A stretch of 64,000 nucleotides of DNA from Aequorivita iocasae (GTDB taxonomy: Bacteria > Bacteroidota > Bacteroidia > Flavobacteriales > Flavobacteriaceae). The translations under genes were made by a program, and so were the position numbers. Position 1 is the first letter of the stretch, and each line of letters opens with the position of its first letter. The notes beneath the pieces are model-generated. The model saw only the letters and a list, made by a program, of their open reading frames with translations, was not told the origin of the DNA and did not search any database. Shown one piece after another: positions 1-8,682 of this stretch. The stretch lies in NCBI RefSeq assembly GCF_016757735.1, contig NZ_CP068439.1, positions 3,002,001 through 3,066,000 of the forward strand, in the 5' to 3' direction.

Positions 1-174
1 CATACAGGTTACAATTAGTAATTTTTTTAGTTTCATGGTATGTATTTAAAAAATTGATGATGAAAGGTAAGACATATTACTTAAAATTTAATTGTTAATA
101 ACCAGAAGTTTACTATAAAATGATAACTCAGAAATCTTACATTTTTATGTGATTAAAAATCCTTCAAATTTGGT

Positions 175-182
175 TATCTTTG
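175..182 (+). promoter_or_regulatory. Probable purL promoter, -7 box
   Basis: TATCTTTG matches the Bacteroidota -7 consensus TAnnTTTG and lies about 30 bases before the chosen purL ATG, giving a short leader. I see no clear -33 TTTG. The box overlaps a possible upstream TTG start at 180, which argues against that start. Positions 1-174 hold no gene that I can recognise. Confidence 0.55.
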
Positions 183-212
183 AACCTTCTAAAACACCAA
201 ATATTCAATAGG

Positions 213-3200
213 ATGATTCACTTTTTTGGCAACGTTCAAAACACTGTTTTTGCAGTCCAAACCCACGGAAATATTTCAGAAGAAAACACTAAAAAGTTGG
301 AGTGGCTTTTCGGCAACCAACCTAAAATTGCAAAATCCGTCCTGTCCCCAAACGCGACGGATTTTTTTGTGGGGCCTCGTGCCGCAATGGTTACTCCGTG
401 GAGTACCAATGCCGTGGAAATTACGCAAAATATGGGGATTGAGGGAATCATTCGTATCGAGGAGTTTCACAGCAATAAGGTTGAAAAAGGAACTTTTGAT
501 CCTATGCTTTCGCAGAAATTTAGCCAATTGGATCAGGATATTTTCGATATCCACATCAAACCAGAGCCTATTTTGGAAATTGATGATATTTCAGAATATA
601 ACCAAAAAGAAGGGTTGGCCCTAAATGCCGAGGAGGTTGAATACCTTGAAAATCTTTCAAAAAAACTAGACAGAAAACTTACCGATAGTGAAGTTTTTGG
701 TTTCAGTCAAGTAAACAGTGAACATTGCCGCCATAAAATCTTTAACGGAACTTTTGAGATAGACGGTAAGGAAATGCCCTCCTCCCTATTCAAATTAATT
801 AAAAAAACATCTGCCGAAAATCCGAACGACATTGTTTCGGCCTATAAAGACAACGTCGCTTTTATAAAAGGCCCAAAAGTGAAACAATGGTCGCCCAAAA
901 GTGGCGACAAACCCGATTGGTACGAGGAAAAAGATTTTGAAAGTGTGATTTCCCTAAAAGCGGAAACCCACAACTTCCCAACAACCGTAGAGCCTTTTAA
1001 CGGTGCGGCCACCGGAAGCGGTGGTGAAATTCGCGACCGATTGGCTGGTGGAAAAGGATCTTTGCCCTTAGCGGGAACGGCCGTATATATGACTTCATAT
1101 TCACGATTGAATGAGGAAAGACCTTGGGAAAAAGGAATGAAAGAACGCGATTGGCTTTACCAAACGCCATTGGATATATTGATAAAAGCCAGTAATGGCG
1201 CTTCCGATTTCGGAAATAAATTCGGACAACCCTTAATTGCAGGTTCGGTGCTCACTTTTGAACATGATGAAAAACAGGATGTCACCCTGAGCGCAGTCGA
1301 AGGGTCTCGCAAGTTAGGATATGACAAAGTAATCATGCTCGCGGGCGGAATTGGCTACGGAAAAGCAAATCAAGCCATAAAAGGCAAACCCCAGGAAGGC
1401 AATAAAATTGTAGTCCTTGGGGGTGATAACTACCGCATCGGAATGGGTGGCGCCGCCGTTTCTTCCGCAGATACGGGAGAATTTCACAGCGGAATTGAAT
1501 TGAACGCAATACAAAGAAGTAACCCCGAAATGCAAAAACGTGCCGCAAACGCCATCCGCGCCATGGTGGAAAGTGATGAAAATCCAATCGTTTCCATTCA
1601 CGATCACGGCGCTGGCGGACACCTAAATTGCTTGAGCGAATTGGTGGAAGACACTGGCGGAAAAATTGATTTGGACAAACTCCCTATTGGCGACCCTACC
1701 CTTTCCGCAAAGGAAATTATGGGCAATGAAAGCCAAGAGCGCATGGGCTTGATAATTGGTGAGGAAAACATCCAGAAACTGAAGAAAGTTGCAGATCGCG
1801 AGCGTTCCCCAATGTATGAAGTGGGGAAAGTTACGGGCGACCAACGTTTCTGTTTCGAAAACGAAAATGGCGAAAAACCTATGGATTTCGCTTTGGAGGA
1901 TATGTTCGGCAGTTCTCCAAAAACCATAATGAAAGACAAAACCGTAAACAGAAATTATAAAAATGCTGATTACGAAGTTTCGAAAATAAAAGATTACGTT
2001 GAACAAGTGCTTCAATTGGAAGCCGTGGCATGTAAGGACTGGCTTACCAACAAAGTAGACCGTTGCGTTACGGGGCGCGTTGCCAAACAACAAACTGCCG
2101 GGCCACTACAACTTCCGTTGAATAACTGCGGCGTAATGGCGTTGGATTACCACGGAAAAGAAGGTGTAGCCACGAGTATCGGTCATTCGCCATTGACAGC
2201 TTTAATTGACCCTGCCGCAGGTTCGCGCAATGCAATTACTGAAGCTTTGACCAATATTGTTTGGGCGCCGTTGAAAGATGGTTTAAAAAGTGTTTCGCTC
2301 TCCGCCAACTGGATGTGGCCCTGCAACAACGAAGGTGAAGATGCGCGTTTGTATGAGGCCGTAAAAGCAGTTTCAGACTTTGCAATTGATCTCGGAATCA
2401 ATGTTCCCACAGGGAAAGATTCACTTTCGATGAAGCAGAAATACAAAGATGGCGAAGTAATTTCTCCTGGAACCGTGATTATTTCGGCGGCGGGAAATTG
2501 CAATGATATTAAAAAAGTTGTGGAGCCAGTTCTACAAAGAAATGGCGGCAGCATTTACTACATAAATATTTCACAGGACGATTTTAAATTGGGCGGTTCT
2601 TCCTTTGGGCAGATTTTAAATGCCATCGGAAATGAAGCCCCTACCGTGAAAAGTGCGGAATATGTAAAAACGGTTTTCAACACGCTGCAGGAATTAATTC
2701 GCGATGAAAAAATCCTTGCCGGGCACGATGTGGCCTCGGGTGGATTGATTACAACCTTACTGGAAATATGTTTTGCGGATGTGAATTTGGGAGCAGATTT
2801 GGATCTTTCAGGTTTGGGTGAAACTGATTTGGTGAAAGTATTATTTTCTGAAAACTGTGGGGTTGTAATTCAAGCTTCGGAAGATGCTTCGGTTGAAAAA
2901 ATGCTCGCTGAAAATAATATTGATTTCAAAAAAATTGGAAGGGTTTCCGAAAACGAAACGCTTTCAATAAATAATAATTCAGAAAAATTACAATTCAGCA
3001 TTTCAGAAATGCGCGATGTTTGGTATAAAACTTCATATTTGCTGGACAGAAACCAGAGTGGTGAAACACTTGCAAAAGAGCGTTTCAACAATTATAAAAA
3101 TCAACCGCTGAAGTTTGTGTTTCCAAAGGAATTTAATGGAAGCCTCCCTGTCAGTTCGAGCGCAGTCGAGAACGCTACATTGAGACCTAAAGCAGCAGTT

Positions 3201-3935
3201 ATCCGCGAAAAGGGTAGCAACAGCGAACGCGAGATGGCTTATATGATGCACCTTGCAGGTTTTGACGTTAAGGATGTGCACATGACCGACCTGATTGAAG
3301 GCCGTGAGGATTTGGAAGATATAAAACTGCTCGTTGCAGTTGGTGGTTTCAGCAATAGCGATGTGTTGGGAAGTGCCAAAGGTTGGGCGGGTTCGTTTTT
3401 GTATAACGAAAAGTCGAACACGGCTTTAAAGAATTTCTTTGCAAAGGAAGATACACTTTCCCTGGGCGTTTGCAACGGTTGCCAACTTTTTGTGGAACTC
3501 GGTCTTTTAAATCCTGAAGATGACGAAAAACCAAAAATGCTCCACAACGATACCGGAAAGTTTGAATGTGTGTTTACCTCTGTAAAAATTCAAGAGAACA
3601 ATTCCGTGATGCTTTCCAGCTTTGCGGGAAGTACGTTGGGAATTTGGTCTGCGCACGGTGAAGGAAAATTCAGTTTTCCAAAAGCCGAAAGCCACTATAA
3701 TATTGTTGCAAAATACGGCTACGATGCGTTACCTGCAAACCCAAACGGCAGCGATTTCAACACCGCAATGATAACAGATAAAACTGGTCGCCACTTAGTA
3801 ATGATGCCGCATTTGGAGCGTTCTACTTTTCCTTGGAACTGGGCGTATTACCCAAAAGACAGAAAGAATGATGCGGTTTCACCGTGGGTCGAGGCCCTTG
3901 TGAATGCGCGAAAGTGGATTGAAAAAGCAAAATAA
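213..3935 (+). CDS. purL: Phosphoribosylformylglycinamidine synthase, single-chain large form
   Basis: Catalyses the ATP- and glutamine-dependent conversion of FGAR to FGAM in purine synthesis, in the cytoplasm. The 1240-residue chain has the layout of single-chain PurL: N-terminal domain, two AIR-synthase-like halves (SEHCRHK near the start of the first) and a C-terminal class I glutamine amidotransferase domain with the nucleophile Cys1087 in GVCNGCQL and a SAHGEG motif. ATG 213 is chosen over TTG 180 because the protein then begins MIHFFG, as usual in this family, and because 180 overlaps a -7 box. Two short stretches, around residues 355-365 and 979-987, are encoded by an interspersed repeat and sit in variable loops. 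It appears monocistronic. Confidence 0.97.
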   Translation: MIHFFGNVQNTVFAVQTHGNISEENTKKLEWLFGNQPKIAKSVLSPNATDFFVGPRAAMVTPWSTNAVEITQNMGIEGIIRIEEFHSNKVEKGTFDPMLSQKFSQLDQDIFDIHIKPEPILEIDDISEYNQKEGLALNAEEVEYLENLSKKLDRKLTDSEVFGFSQVNSEHCRHKIFNGTFEIDGKEMPSSLFKLIKKTSAENPNDIVSAYKDNVAFIKGPKVKQWSPKSGDKPDWYEEKDFESVISLKAETHNFPTTVEPFNGAATGSGGEIRDRLAGGKGSLPLAGTAVYMTSYSRLNEERPWEKGMKERDWLYQTPLDILIKASNGASDFGNKFGQPLIAGSVLTFEHDEKQDVTLSAVEGSRKLGYDKVIMLAGGIGYGKANQAIKGKPQEGNKIVVLGGDNYRIGMGGAAVSSADTGEFHSGIELNAIQRSNPEMQKRAANAIRAMVESDENPIVSIHDHGAGGHLNCLSELVEDTGGKIDLDKLPIGDPTLSAKEIMGNESQERMGLIIGEENIQKLKKVADRERSPMYEVGKVTGDQRFCFENENGEKPMDFALEDMFGSSPKTIMKDKTVNRNYKNADYEVSKIKDYVEQVLQLEAVACKDWLTNKVDRCVTGRVAKQQTAGPLQLPLNNCGVMALDYHGKEGVATSIGHSPLTALIDPAAGSRNAITEALTNIVWAPLKDGLKSVSLSANWMWPCNNEGEDARLYEAVKAVSDFAIDLGINVPTGKDSLSMKQKYKDGEVISPGTVIISAAGNCNDIKKVVEPVLQRNGGSIYYINISQDDFKLGGSSFGQILNAIGNEAPTVKSAEYVKTVFNTLQELIRDEKILAGHDVASGGLITTLLEICFADVNLGADLDLSGLGETDLVKVLFSENCGVVIQASEDASVEKMLAENNIDFKKIGRVSENETLSINNNSEKLQFSISEMRDVWYKTSYLLDRNQSGETLAKERFNNYKNQPLKFVFPKEFNGSLPVSSSAVENATLRPKAAVIREKGSNSEREMAYMMHLAGFDVKDVHMTDLIEGREDLEDIKLLVAVGGFSNSDVLGSAKGWAGSFLYNEKSNTALKNFFAKEDTLSLGVCNGCQLFVELGLLNPEDDEKPKMLHNDTGKFECVFTSVKIQENNSVMLSSFAGSTLGIWSAHGEGKFSFPKAESHYNIVAKYGYDALPANPNGSDFNTAMITDKTGRHLVMMPHLERSTFPWNWAYYPKDRKNDAVSPWVEALVNARKWIEKAK
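1278..1307 (+). repeat. Interspersed repeat translated inside purL, copy 1
   Basis: The stretch encodes DVTLSAVEGS and contains GAGCGCAGTCGA, which recurs in the second insertion at 3148. It resembles an intergenic repeat familiar from Bacteroidota genomes (of the type CCTGAGCGCAGTCGAAGG). It is in frame and lies between the conserved GSVLTFEH and KLGYDKVIMLAGG blocks, a region of variable length in PurL. Recognition as a repeat rests on recall plus the internal second copy. Confidence 0.6.
3148..3173 (+). repeat. Interspersed repeat translated inside purL, copy 2
   Basis: The stretch encodes PVSSSAVEN and shares the 12-base core GAGCGCAGTCGA with copy 1. It lies in the linker just before the glutamine amidotransferase domain, which begins at about RPKAAVIREKGSN. 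The reading frame is kept. Confidence 0.6.
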
Positions 3936-3939
3936 ACCC

Positions 3940-3979
3940 GATTGGATTTTTGGATGTTTGGATTGTTTGATTTGGTTAA
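3940..3979 (+). repeat. 8-bp-period degenerate word tract after purL
   Basis: Four bases after the purL stop the sequence splits into five successive 8-base words: GATTGGAT, TTTTGGAT, GTTTGGAT, TGTTTGAT, TTGGTTAA. The words differ but the 8-base register holds. It is the only tract in the window with period 8; the others have period 7. Confidence 0.6.
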
Positions 3980-3980
3980 C

Positions 3981-4160
3981 CGTCATTGCGAAGGAGCAAC
4001 CAAAGAAGCCACTGCCTGTACTGAACTTGGCGAAGTGAAGCAGTCTGTGGTGTAGTTCTAATCATGATAACAAATAATCTCATGAGATTGCCACGCCTAC
4101 CGGTCGCGCAATGACGGTTTTGCACATCATTGGAAACGTCATTGCAAAGGAGCGACCATA
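3981..4160. repeat. Single copy of the CGTCATTGCGA-bounded repeat unit
   Basis: The unit starts CGTCATTGCGAAGGAGC and ends CGCAATGACG at 4116, so its ends form an inverted repeat. A short linker (GTTTTG..CATCATTGG) follows, then the start of a second unit at 4138. Internal blocks such as AATCATGATAACAA and CTCATGAGATT are shared with the 155-bp tandem array at 13570-14575, so the two loci carry the same element family. The rest of 4161-4281 shows nothing further. Confidence 0.75.
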
Positions 4161-4281
4161 GGGGATGGACATAATAACAAGCCTCCTCCACCCCGTCCCG
4201 AATGTAAAAAATAAGTAAACAATGATGACAATTCCTCACCTGTTACGATGGTTTATAAAGCGAATCCTTAAACCATACCCT

Positions 4282-5697
4282 ATGAAAACAAGAATATTAC
4301 TTTTGTCCTTATTCCTTTCCCTTGCCTTAACAACAAACGCCCAAGATGGCACGTATGACCCCTCCTTTAACCAAGGTTCAGGTTTCTCCGGTTTTGTGTA
4401 TGTCATAAAGGTTTTACCCAACCAGAAAATAATGGCAGGTGGTGAGTTTAGCCTATACAATAATACACCCGTCTCCAATCTTGTGCGTTTGAACAATGAT
4501 GGTACCTTGGATGACACCTTTGTTACCGGCACTGGATTCAATAACGATGTGTACGCCATGGCCGTGCAAGCTGATGGAAAAATAATTGTTGCGGGACAGT
4601 TTACGGAATACAATGGCCAACCTGTCCAAAGGGTAGTCCGACTGCTGGCTGACGGAACCTTGGATACCGACTTTAATACCGCCAATGCCGCCGATGATAG
4701 CGTGTATGGAATTTTGCTGCAGCCCGATGGAAAAATAATTCTCTATGGCTATTTTGAGGCATACAATTCACAACTCTACAAAGGTATTGTACGTTTGAAT
4801 ACGGATGGCAGCATAGACACCTCCTTTAACACGGGCACCGGCACAGATAATGAAGTTTTGGCAGCGGTACTTCAAGACGATGGAAAGGTGGTCATCGGAG
4901 GGTATTTTACCCAATACAATGGAATCCAGCAGAACCGTATTGCCCGCATCAACCCGAATGGCTCCTTAGATACTTCCTTTAATACCGGAACAGGCGCCGA
5001 CGAGGAAATCCGTGCGCTCGGCCTACAATCTGACGGAAAGCTTTTGGTAGGAGGTTTCCTTAATACCTTTAATGGTACAGCGGTGCCACGCATTGCACGT
5101 CTTCAGCCCGATGGCAGCTTGGACGCTACCTTTAATCCCGGCAGCGGTACCCAAGGCATCATCTATAACTTCCTGATGCTGGAAGGCGATTACAGTTTTG
5201 CCACGGGAAGTTTTCCCTCCTATGATGGCACGGCTTACAGTGGGATAGTTCGCCTGTCCCCCGATGGAAGTGTGGACAGCTCATTTGATCCCGGCACAGG
5301 CCTATCAGGCTCCATGCAGATAGGGGTTACCACTGCCTTGCAGGCAGATGGAAAATTGCTTACTGGCGGACTCTTTACCGCATATGATAACAATAGTGTA
5401 GGCAGTATTGTACGAATTTCCAATAGTATGCTTGGCACACCAACAGATATTTCACAGGAAACCAATATTGTGCTCTATCCCATTCCCGTAACAGACGTAC
5501 TCCAAATAGAAAATAATACCCACCTCCCGCTACAGTCGGTCACCGTTTATGATATAACAGGAAGAAAGGTGTTTAGTAAGGCCCTGGGCAAGACGGCATC
5601 TTCCGGCATTGATCTTTCAACCTTAACAGCCGGAAGCTATCTGTGCAGTATTACCGATGGAAATAGAGTTTGGAACAAGCATTTCATCAAGGAATAA
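4282..5697 (+). CDS. Secreted delta-60 repeat protein with T9SS tail
   Basis: The 471-residue protein starts at ATG 4282, where a signal peptide begins (MKTRILLLSLFLSLAL, cleavage after TNA). An upstream ATG at 4222 would add an unlikely leader. The body consists of about seven repeats with the pattern QxDGKIxxGGxFxxYNG...RxxRLxxDGSLDxSFNxGTG, typical of delta-60 beta-propeller-like repeats. The last 80 or so residues (NIVLYPIPVTDVLQI...YDITGRKVF...GSYLCSI) look like a type A C-terminal sorting domain for type IX secretion. Probably cell-surface or released; ligand unknown. Confidence 0.9.
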   Translation: MKTRILLLSLFLSLALTTNAQDGTYDPSFNQGSGFSGFVYVIKVLPNQKIMAGGEFSLYNNTPVSNLVRLNNDGTLDDTFVTGTGFNNDVYAMAVQADGKIIVAGQFTEYNGQPVQRVVRLLADGTLDTDFNTANAADDSVYGILLQPDGKIILYGYFEAYNSQLYKGIVRLNTDGSIDTSFNTGTGTDNEVLAAVLQDDGKVVIGGYFTQYNGIQQNRIARINPNGSLDTSFNTGTGADEEIRALGLQSDGKLLVGGFLNTFNGTAVPRIARLQPDGSLDATFNPGSGTQGIIYNFLMLEGDYSFATGSFPSYDGTAYSGIVRLSPDGSVDSSFDPGTGLSGSMQIGVTTALQADGKLLTGGLFTAYDNNSVGSIVRISNSMLGTPTDISQETNIVLYPIPVTDVLQIENNTHLPLQSVTVYDITGRKVFSKALGKTASSGIDLSTLTAGSYLCSITDGNRVWNKHFIKE

Positions 5698-6025
5698 AAT
5701 ACATGTTATTCTCAAAAAACCCATCGGTTTATGCCACTTCCACCTTGGGGAATTATCGTCCCACAACTTACATCATACCTAGAAAAATCCGTGGCCAGTG
5801 GCATAACCTTTAGGGGGCAGCCAACTCCCGTATTATTTCACTATTCAAACATCAGTTCCTACCCTCACTCCCATCATTATGGCAGGTAGCTTGCTGGGTT
5901 TACTTTTGCTCTGGTTTCTCAATAGCATAAGCACCCATAGTATCAATTTAGAATTTGAAAATACCCCTTTTTAGGTATTTACAACCCTTAGAATGTTTTA
6001 TAAGTTTGAAGTTCAAAATTATACT
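5698..6025. other. Intergenic region, nothing recognised
   Basis: About 330 bases without a supported gene. A short open frame beginning MPLPPWGIIV near 5732 has no recognisable features. A start at 5993 for the next gene is rejected in favour of 6026. Confidence 0.5.
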
Positions 6026-6907
6026 ATGATGAAAAATTACGTTTTGTTTTTTATGGTACTGCTATTAGTAGGGTGCTCCAAATCTGATGACACTTCCGAA
6101 GATCAACTTGGGCCTGGCCCTTGGGACGAAAATATTGCGGGCGGAAACCTAAAGATAAGTTTGGAGCCCATAATAAGCCATCAGCAAGTGGGTAGTAACG
6201 AAGCCGACATTGCATACATATGCAGGGATGAAATACCCCGCAAACCCTTGACTATTTTTCAGTTTAAGGTGTACGTGCCCACCTATTTGGAAACAGGATA
6301 TTCTTCAGGAATTGAAAATTTCACCGTTGACGTGTTTTACGATAACACCACCTCAGAATCCTTAGATATCAATTTGGATTATGAGAACCAAGTATTTGAT
6401 GAGCTCACGCAGCTTCAATACTCCGTGTATGCGGTGTATGTGTTTAATAGAAATGTTAAAATATATCGTGAGAACCTCGAGCAGATTAAGGCAGCGTTTG
6501 ATGTGGTGTATAAAGACGATGAAGGCGAAGAACTGTATCGCGGCAGTAAGGAAATTGTTTATAATATAAGCACCAATGAAGAAGCTTGCAGCCCTACAGG
6601 AGGAACAGGACAAGGAGCAATAATGTTTTTCAAGAGTGAGGAGTATGGATGTAATATTGGCCTACGGGTGTATATGACGGGGCCTTCGGGAAATGGGGAA
6701 GGTACCATTCGGGAGATGTATGATTTTTACAATAATGCACCCTACACAAACTGTGGCACCAATGATCCCGGGCTCTTGGTTTTTGACTCGTTAATACCAG
6801 GCTCCTATACCTTTTGGGCCACCTGCGATGGCGTGGAAATATTTCCTCAGCAAACCATAGAAATTTACAATGACAATTGCCAAGCCTTTGAATTTAAAAG
6901 TCCTTAA
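6026..6907 (+). CDS. Lipoprotein with C-terminal Cys-rich domain, function unknown
   Basis: ATG 6026 opens directly on a lipoprotein signal (MMKNYVLFFMVLLLVGC), lipobox LVGC, so the product is expected to be anchored in an envelope membrane. The middle (residues 40-190) is beta-rich without a family I recognise. The C-terminal 95 residues begin GAIMFFKS and contain spaced cysteines ending in SYTFWATC...DNC; the same layout occurs in the next gene. The two genes are 88 bases apart in the same direction and may be co-transcribed. Confidence 0.8.
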   Translation: MMKNYVLFFMVLLLVGCSKSDDTSEDQLGPGPWDENIAGGNLKISLEPIISHQQVGSNEADIAYICRDEIPRKPLTIFQFKVYVPTYLETGYSSGIENFTVDVFYDNTTSESLDINLDYENQVFDELTQLQYSVYAVYVFNRNVKIYRENLEQIKAAFDVVYKDDEGEELYRGSKEIVYNISTNEEACSPTGGTGQGAIMFFKSEEYGCNIGLRVYMTGPSGNGEGTIREMYDFYNNAPYTNCGTNDPGLLVFDSLIPGSYTFWATCDGVEIFPQQTIEIYNDNCQAFEFKSP

Positions 6908-6995
6908 TAAAAGGAAACTCTTTTTAAGCAACAAAAACCTTTAACAGATAATACTTATTTTAAATTAAATGATTTTGCACACCAAAACTATTCTA

Positions 6996-7451
6996 ATGAA
7001 CTTGAAACAACTCATATTTTTTCTTTGCCTTGCCATTTTTTGCAATTCCTGTGAAATTAATGACGCGCCGGAAGATTCAGAAACGGAAGAGGAACAACAA
7101 CAAAATGATGAAACGCAAGAAGAATTATTTGGGGCTATAATGCTGTATGATTGCAGTTGCACCTTAGTGACAGCAGGAAGTCCTATTTACAATTGCCATG
7201 CGGACGGTACCGTAACTTCAGACCGAGTGGAACTTCTGAAGGATGGAGTGTTGGTAGCCACTGGCTTTGTAGTGCTTGACGCTGGAGTATCCAGCAATGA
7301 CGATTGTGGGGAAGACGGTGCAATGACCGTTACTGGCTTGGCAGAAGGCACTTACAATATTAAAGTGTATTGTGGAAATAGCGACACTTTAATTCAAACA
7401 ACCAGTATTAGTGTATCGGCTGGTATTTGCAGAACAAAATATCTCTTTTAA
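6996..7451 (+). CDS. Small lipoprotein sharing the Cys-rich domain of its neighbour
   Basis: ATG 6996 gives a lipoprotein signal (MNLKQLIFFLCLAIFCNSC); the upstream ATG at 6969 only adds a polar leader. After an acidic Glu/Gln-rich linker, the domain starts GAIMLYDCSC and ends with GTYNIKVYC...AGIC, aligning in layout with the last 95 residues of the preceding protein. I infer a duplicated domain, probably disulfide-bonded in the periplasm or on the surface. Function unknown. Confidence 0.78.
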   Translation: MNLKQLIFFLCLAIFCNSCEINDAPEDSETEEEQQQNDETQEELFGAIMLYDCSCTLVTAGSPIYNCHADGTVTSDRVELLKDGVLVATGFVVLDAGVSSNDDCGEDGAMTVTGLAEGTYNIKVYCGNSDTLIQTTSISVSAGICRTKYLF

Positions 7452-7466
7452 AGCAGCCGAACAGCT

Positions 7467-7961
7467 TTATAATTCCGGTAATTGCTTCCAATTTTCTGGG
7501 TTATAGCTGTTATCCATTTTTTCAAGGGCTATTAGTACTTGGGCAAGACTGCGCAACAAGGCGGCGTTAGGCTCCTTTTTTAGAATAGATCCAATAACGT
7601 GTTCCCGAAGGTTTGGGTGGGTTTGCCGCATCTGTTGCACGTGTTTGGTCAATGCTTCTTCGGCCATGATCACTTGCTGTTTAGCCAACTTCTGATCCAA
7701 AATGGCGTCCTCATACTTATCTATTACCTTATCATAGGCATTAAACCCCTCTAGGGTATCCAGTAGGTTGACCCCGCCTTCTTCTGGCGGTAGGTTGCCC
7801 AGTTGCTTTAGTTCGCGCATAATGGCTGGTTGGTCTAGCGCTGGTTGTGAGATAAGCCATTCTTGAAATTCCTGCGCCGTGCCCTCGGTTATCAGCTGTA
7901 GTAGTTTTTCACGGTATTTCATAGTAGCTATTTGTTTTGATGGTTTTATAGTTTGCTGCAT
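7467..7961 (-). CDS. Hypothetical helical protein
   Basis: 164 residues, predominantly helical and charged, no signal peptide or membrane segment. I do not recognise the family. The segment EDAILDQKLAKQQVIMAEEALTK (residues 84-106) could form a coiled coil. An internal ATG at 7922 (MKYREKLLQLI) is an equally plausible start, because the first 13 residues are polar and weakly supported. It is convergent with the lipoprotein gene ending at 7451. Confidence 0.65.
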   Translation of the reverse strand: MQQTIKPSKQIATMKYREKLLQLITEGTAQEFQEWLISQPALDQPAIMRELKQLGNLPPEEGGVNLLDTLEGFNAYDKVIDKYEDAILDQKLAKQQVIMAEEALTKHVQQMRQTHPNLREHVIGSILKKEPNAALLRSLAQVLIALEKMDNSYNPENWKQLPEL

Positions 7962-8058
7962 ACATACTTTTTAGATTTAAATCTTTATGCTTTAAAATGT
8001 GCAACTCAACCAACTGCGGACACGTACGGGAAGCCAGCGCCAACCTTCGAATTTAAAT

Positions 8059-8472
8059 TTAATGATTCACTTTGCATACCGCAAAAGTTTTTCTATCAGA
8101 CAATAAATATACATAATAAGTCTTGTCAAACTTATTTTCCGTAATTGAGGAATTAGACATATTCAGTATATCAAGTTTATTTTGATATAGGTAATCATCC
8201 AATTCAATATTTAAATAGTAGTTACCTTCTTTAAATTTCTCACTTGTCATGATGGCCTTTTCCAAGTTTTGAAAAGCCAAGGAATCAACGTTGTAAAAGA
8301 GGTATTCCATCATAGGCTTAAGAAACCCTCTATCTTTACCTGATTGAATCAACGTGATATTATGGTAGTTGCTATCAAATTCTGCCATGGCAAGAACCTC
8401 ATCAAATAGTTGAGTATCTCTTTGACATCCTACAAATAGTAACGCGATGAATATTAAAAGGAGTTGGTTCAA
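8059..8472 (-). CDS. Small lipoprotein, function unknown
   Basis: 137 residues starting MNQLLLIFIALLFVGCQRD, a clear lipoprotein signal with lipobox FVGC. The mature part is about 120 residues with no family I can name. The gene stands alone on the minus strand; the DoxX-like gene upstream is 210 bases away. Confidence 0.75.
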   Translation of the reverse strand: MNQLLLIFIALLFVGCQRDTQLFDEVLAMAEFDSNYHNITLIQSGKDRGFLKPMMEYLFYNVDSLAFQNLEKAIMTSEKFKEGNYYLNIELDDYLYQNKLDILNMSNSSITENKFDKTYYVYLLSDRKTFAVCKVNH

Positions 8473-8682
8473 TTTTAATGATTTAATACAACTGCTTGAT
8501 TTTCAATACTATTGATTTGCATGTATACGCTTTGGTTGTATTTTTGGGGTAATTTAGGTGATTTTTAGAAGTTTTTCAGTGCTTCCTATTTTCATTATTG
8601 GGCAAATGAATACTATTCTTTTGAAGAACGGGATGGGTACTTTTCTCAGAATACATTGTGGTGCGTAGTGTTTTTTCGCTTT
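8473..8682. other. Spacer with cassette-like leader remnant
   Basis: On the minus strand, 8570 to 8515 reads like the leader of the restriction-modification gene at 20870-20820: both contain CTAAATTACCC, then ACAACCAAA, then GTATA and ATGCAA. Here the frame after that ATG closes after 15 codons. I infer a leftover of a gene start of the same leader family. Confidence 0.4.

Noticed and set aside
1-212. TTG start at 180 for purL
   Set aside because: It overlaps a -7 promoter box, and homologues begin at the MIHFFG methionine (213).
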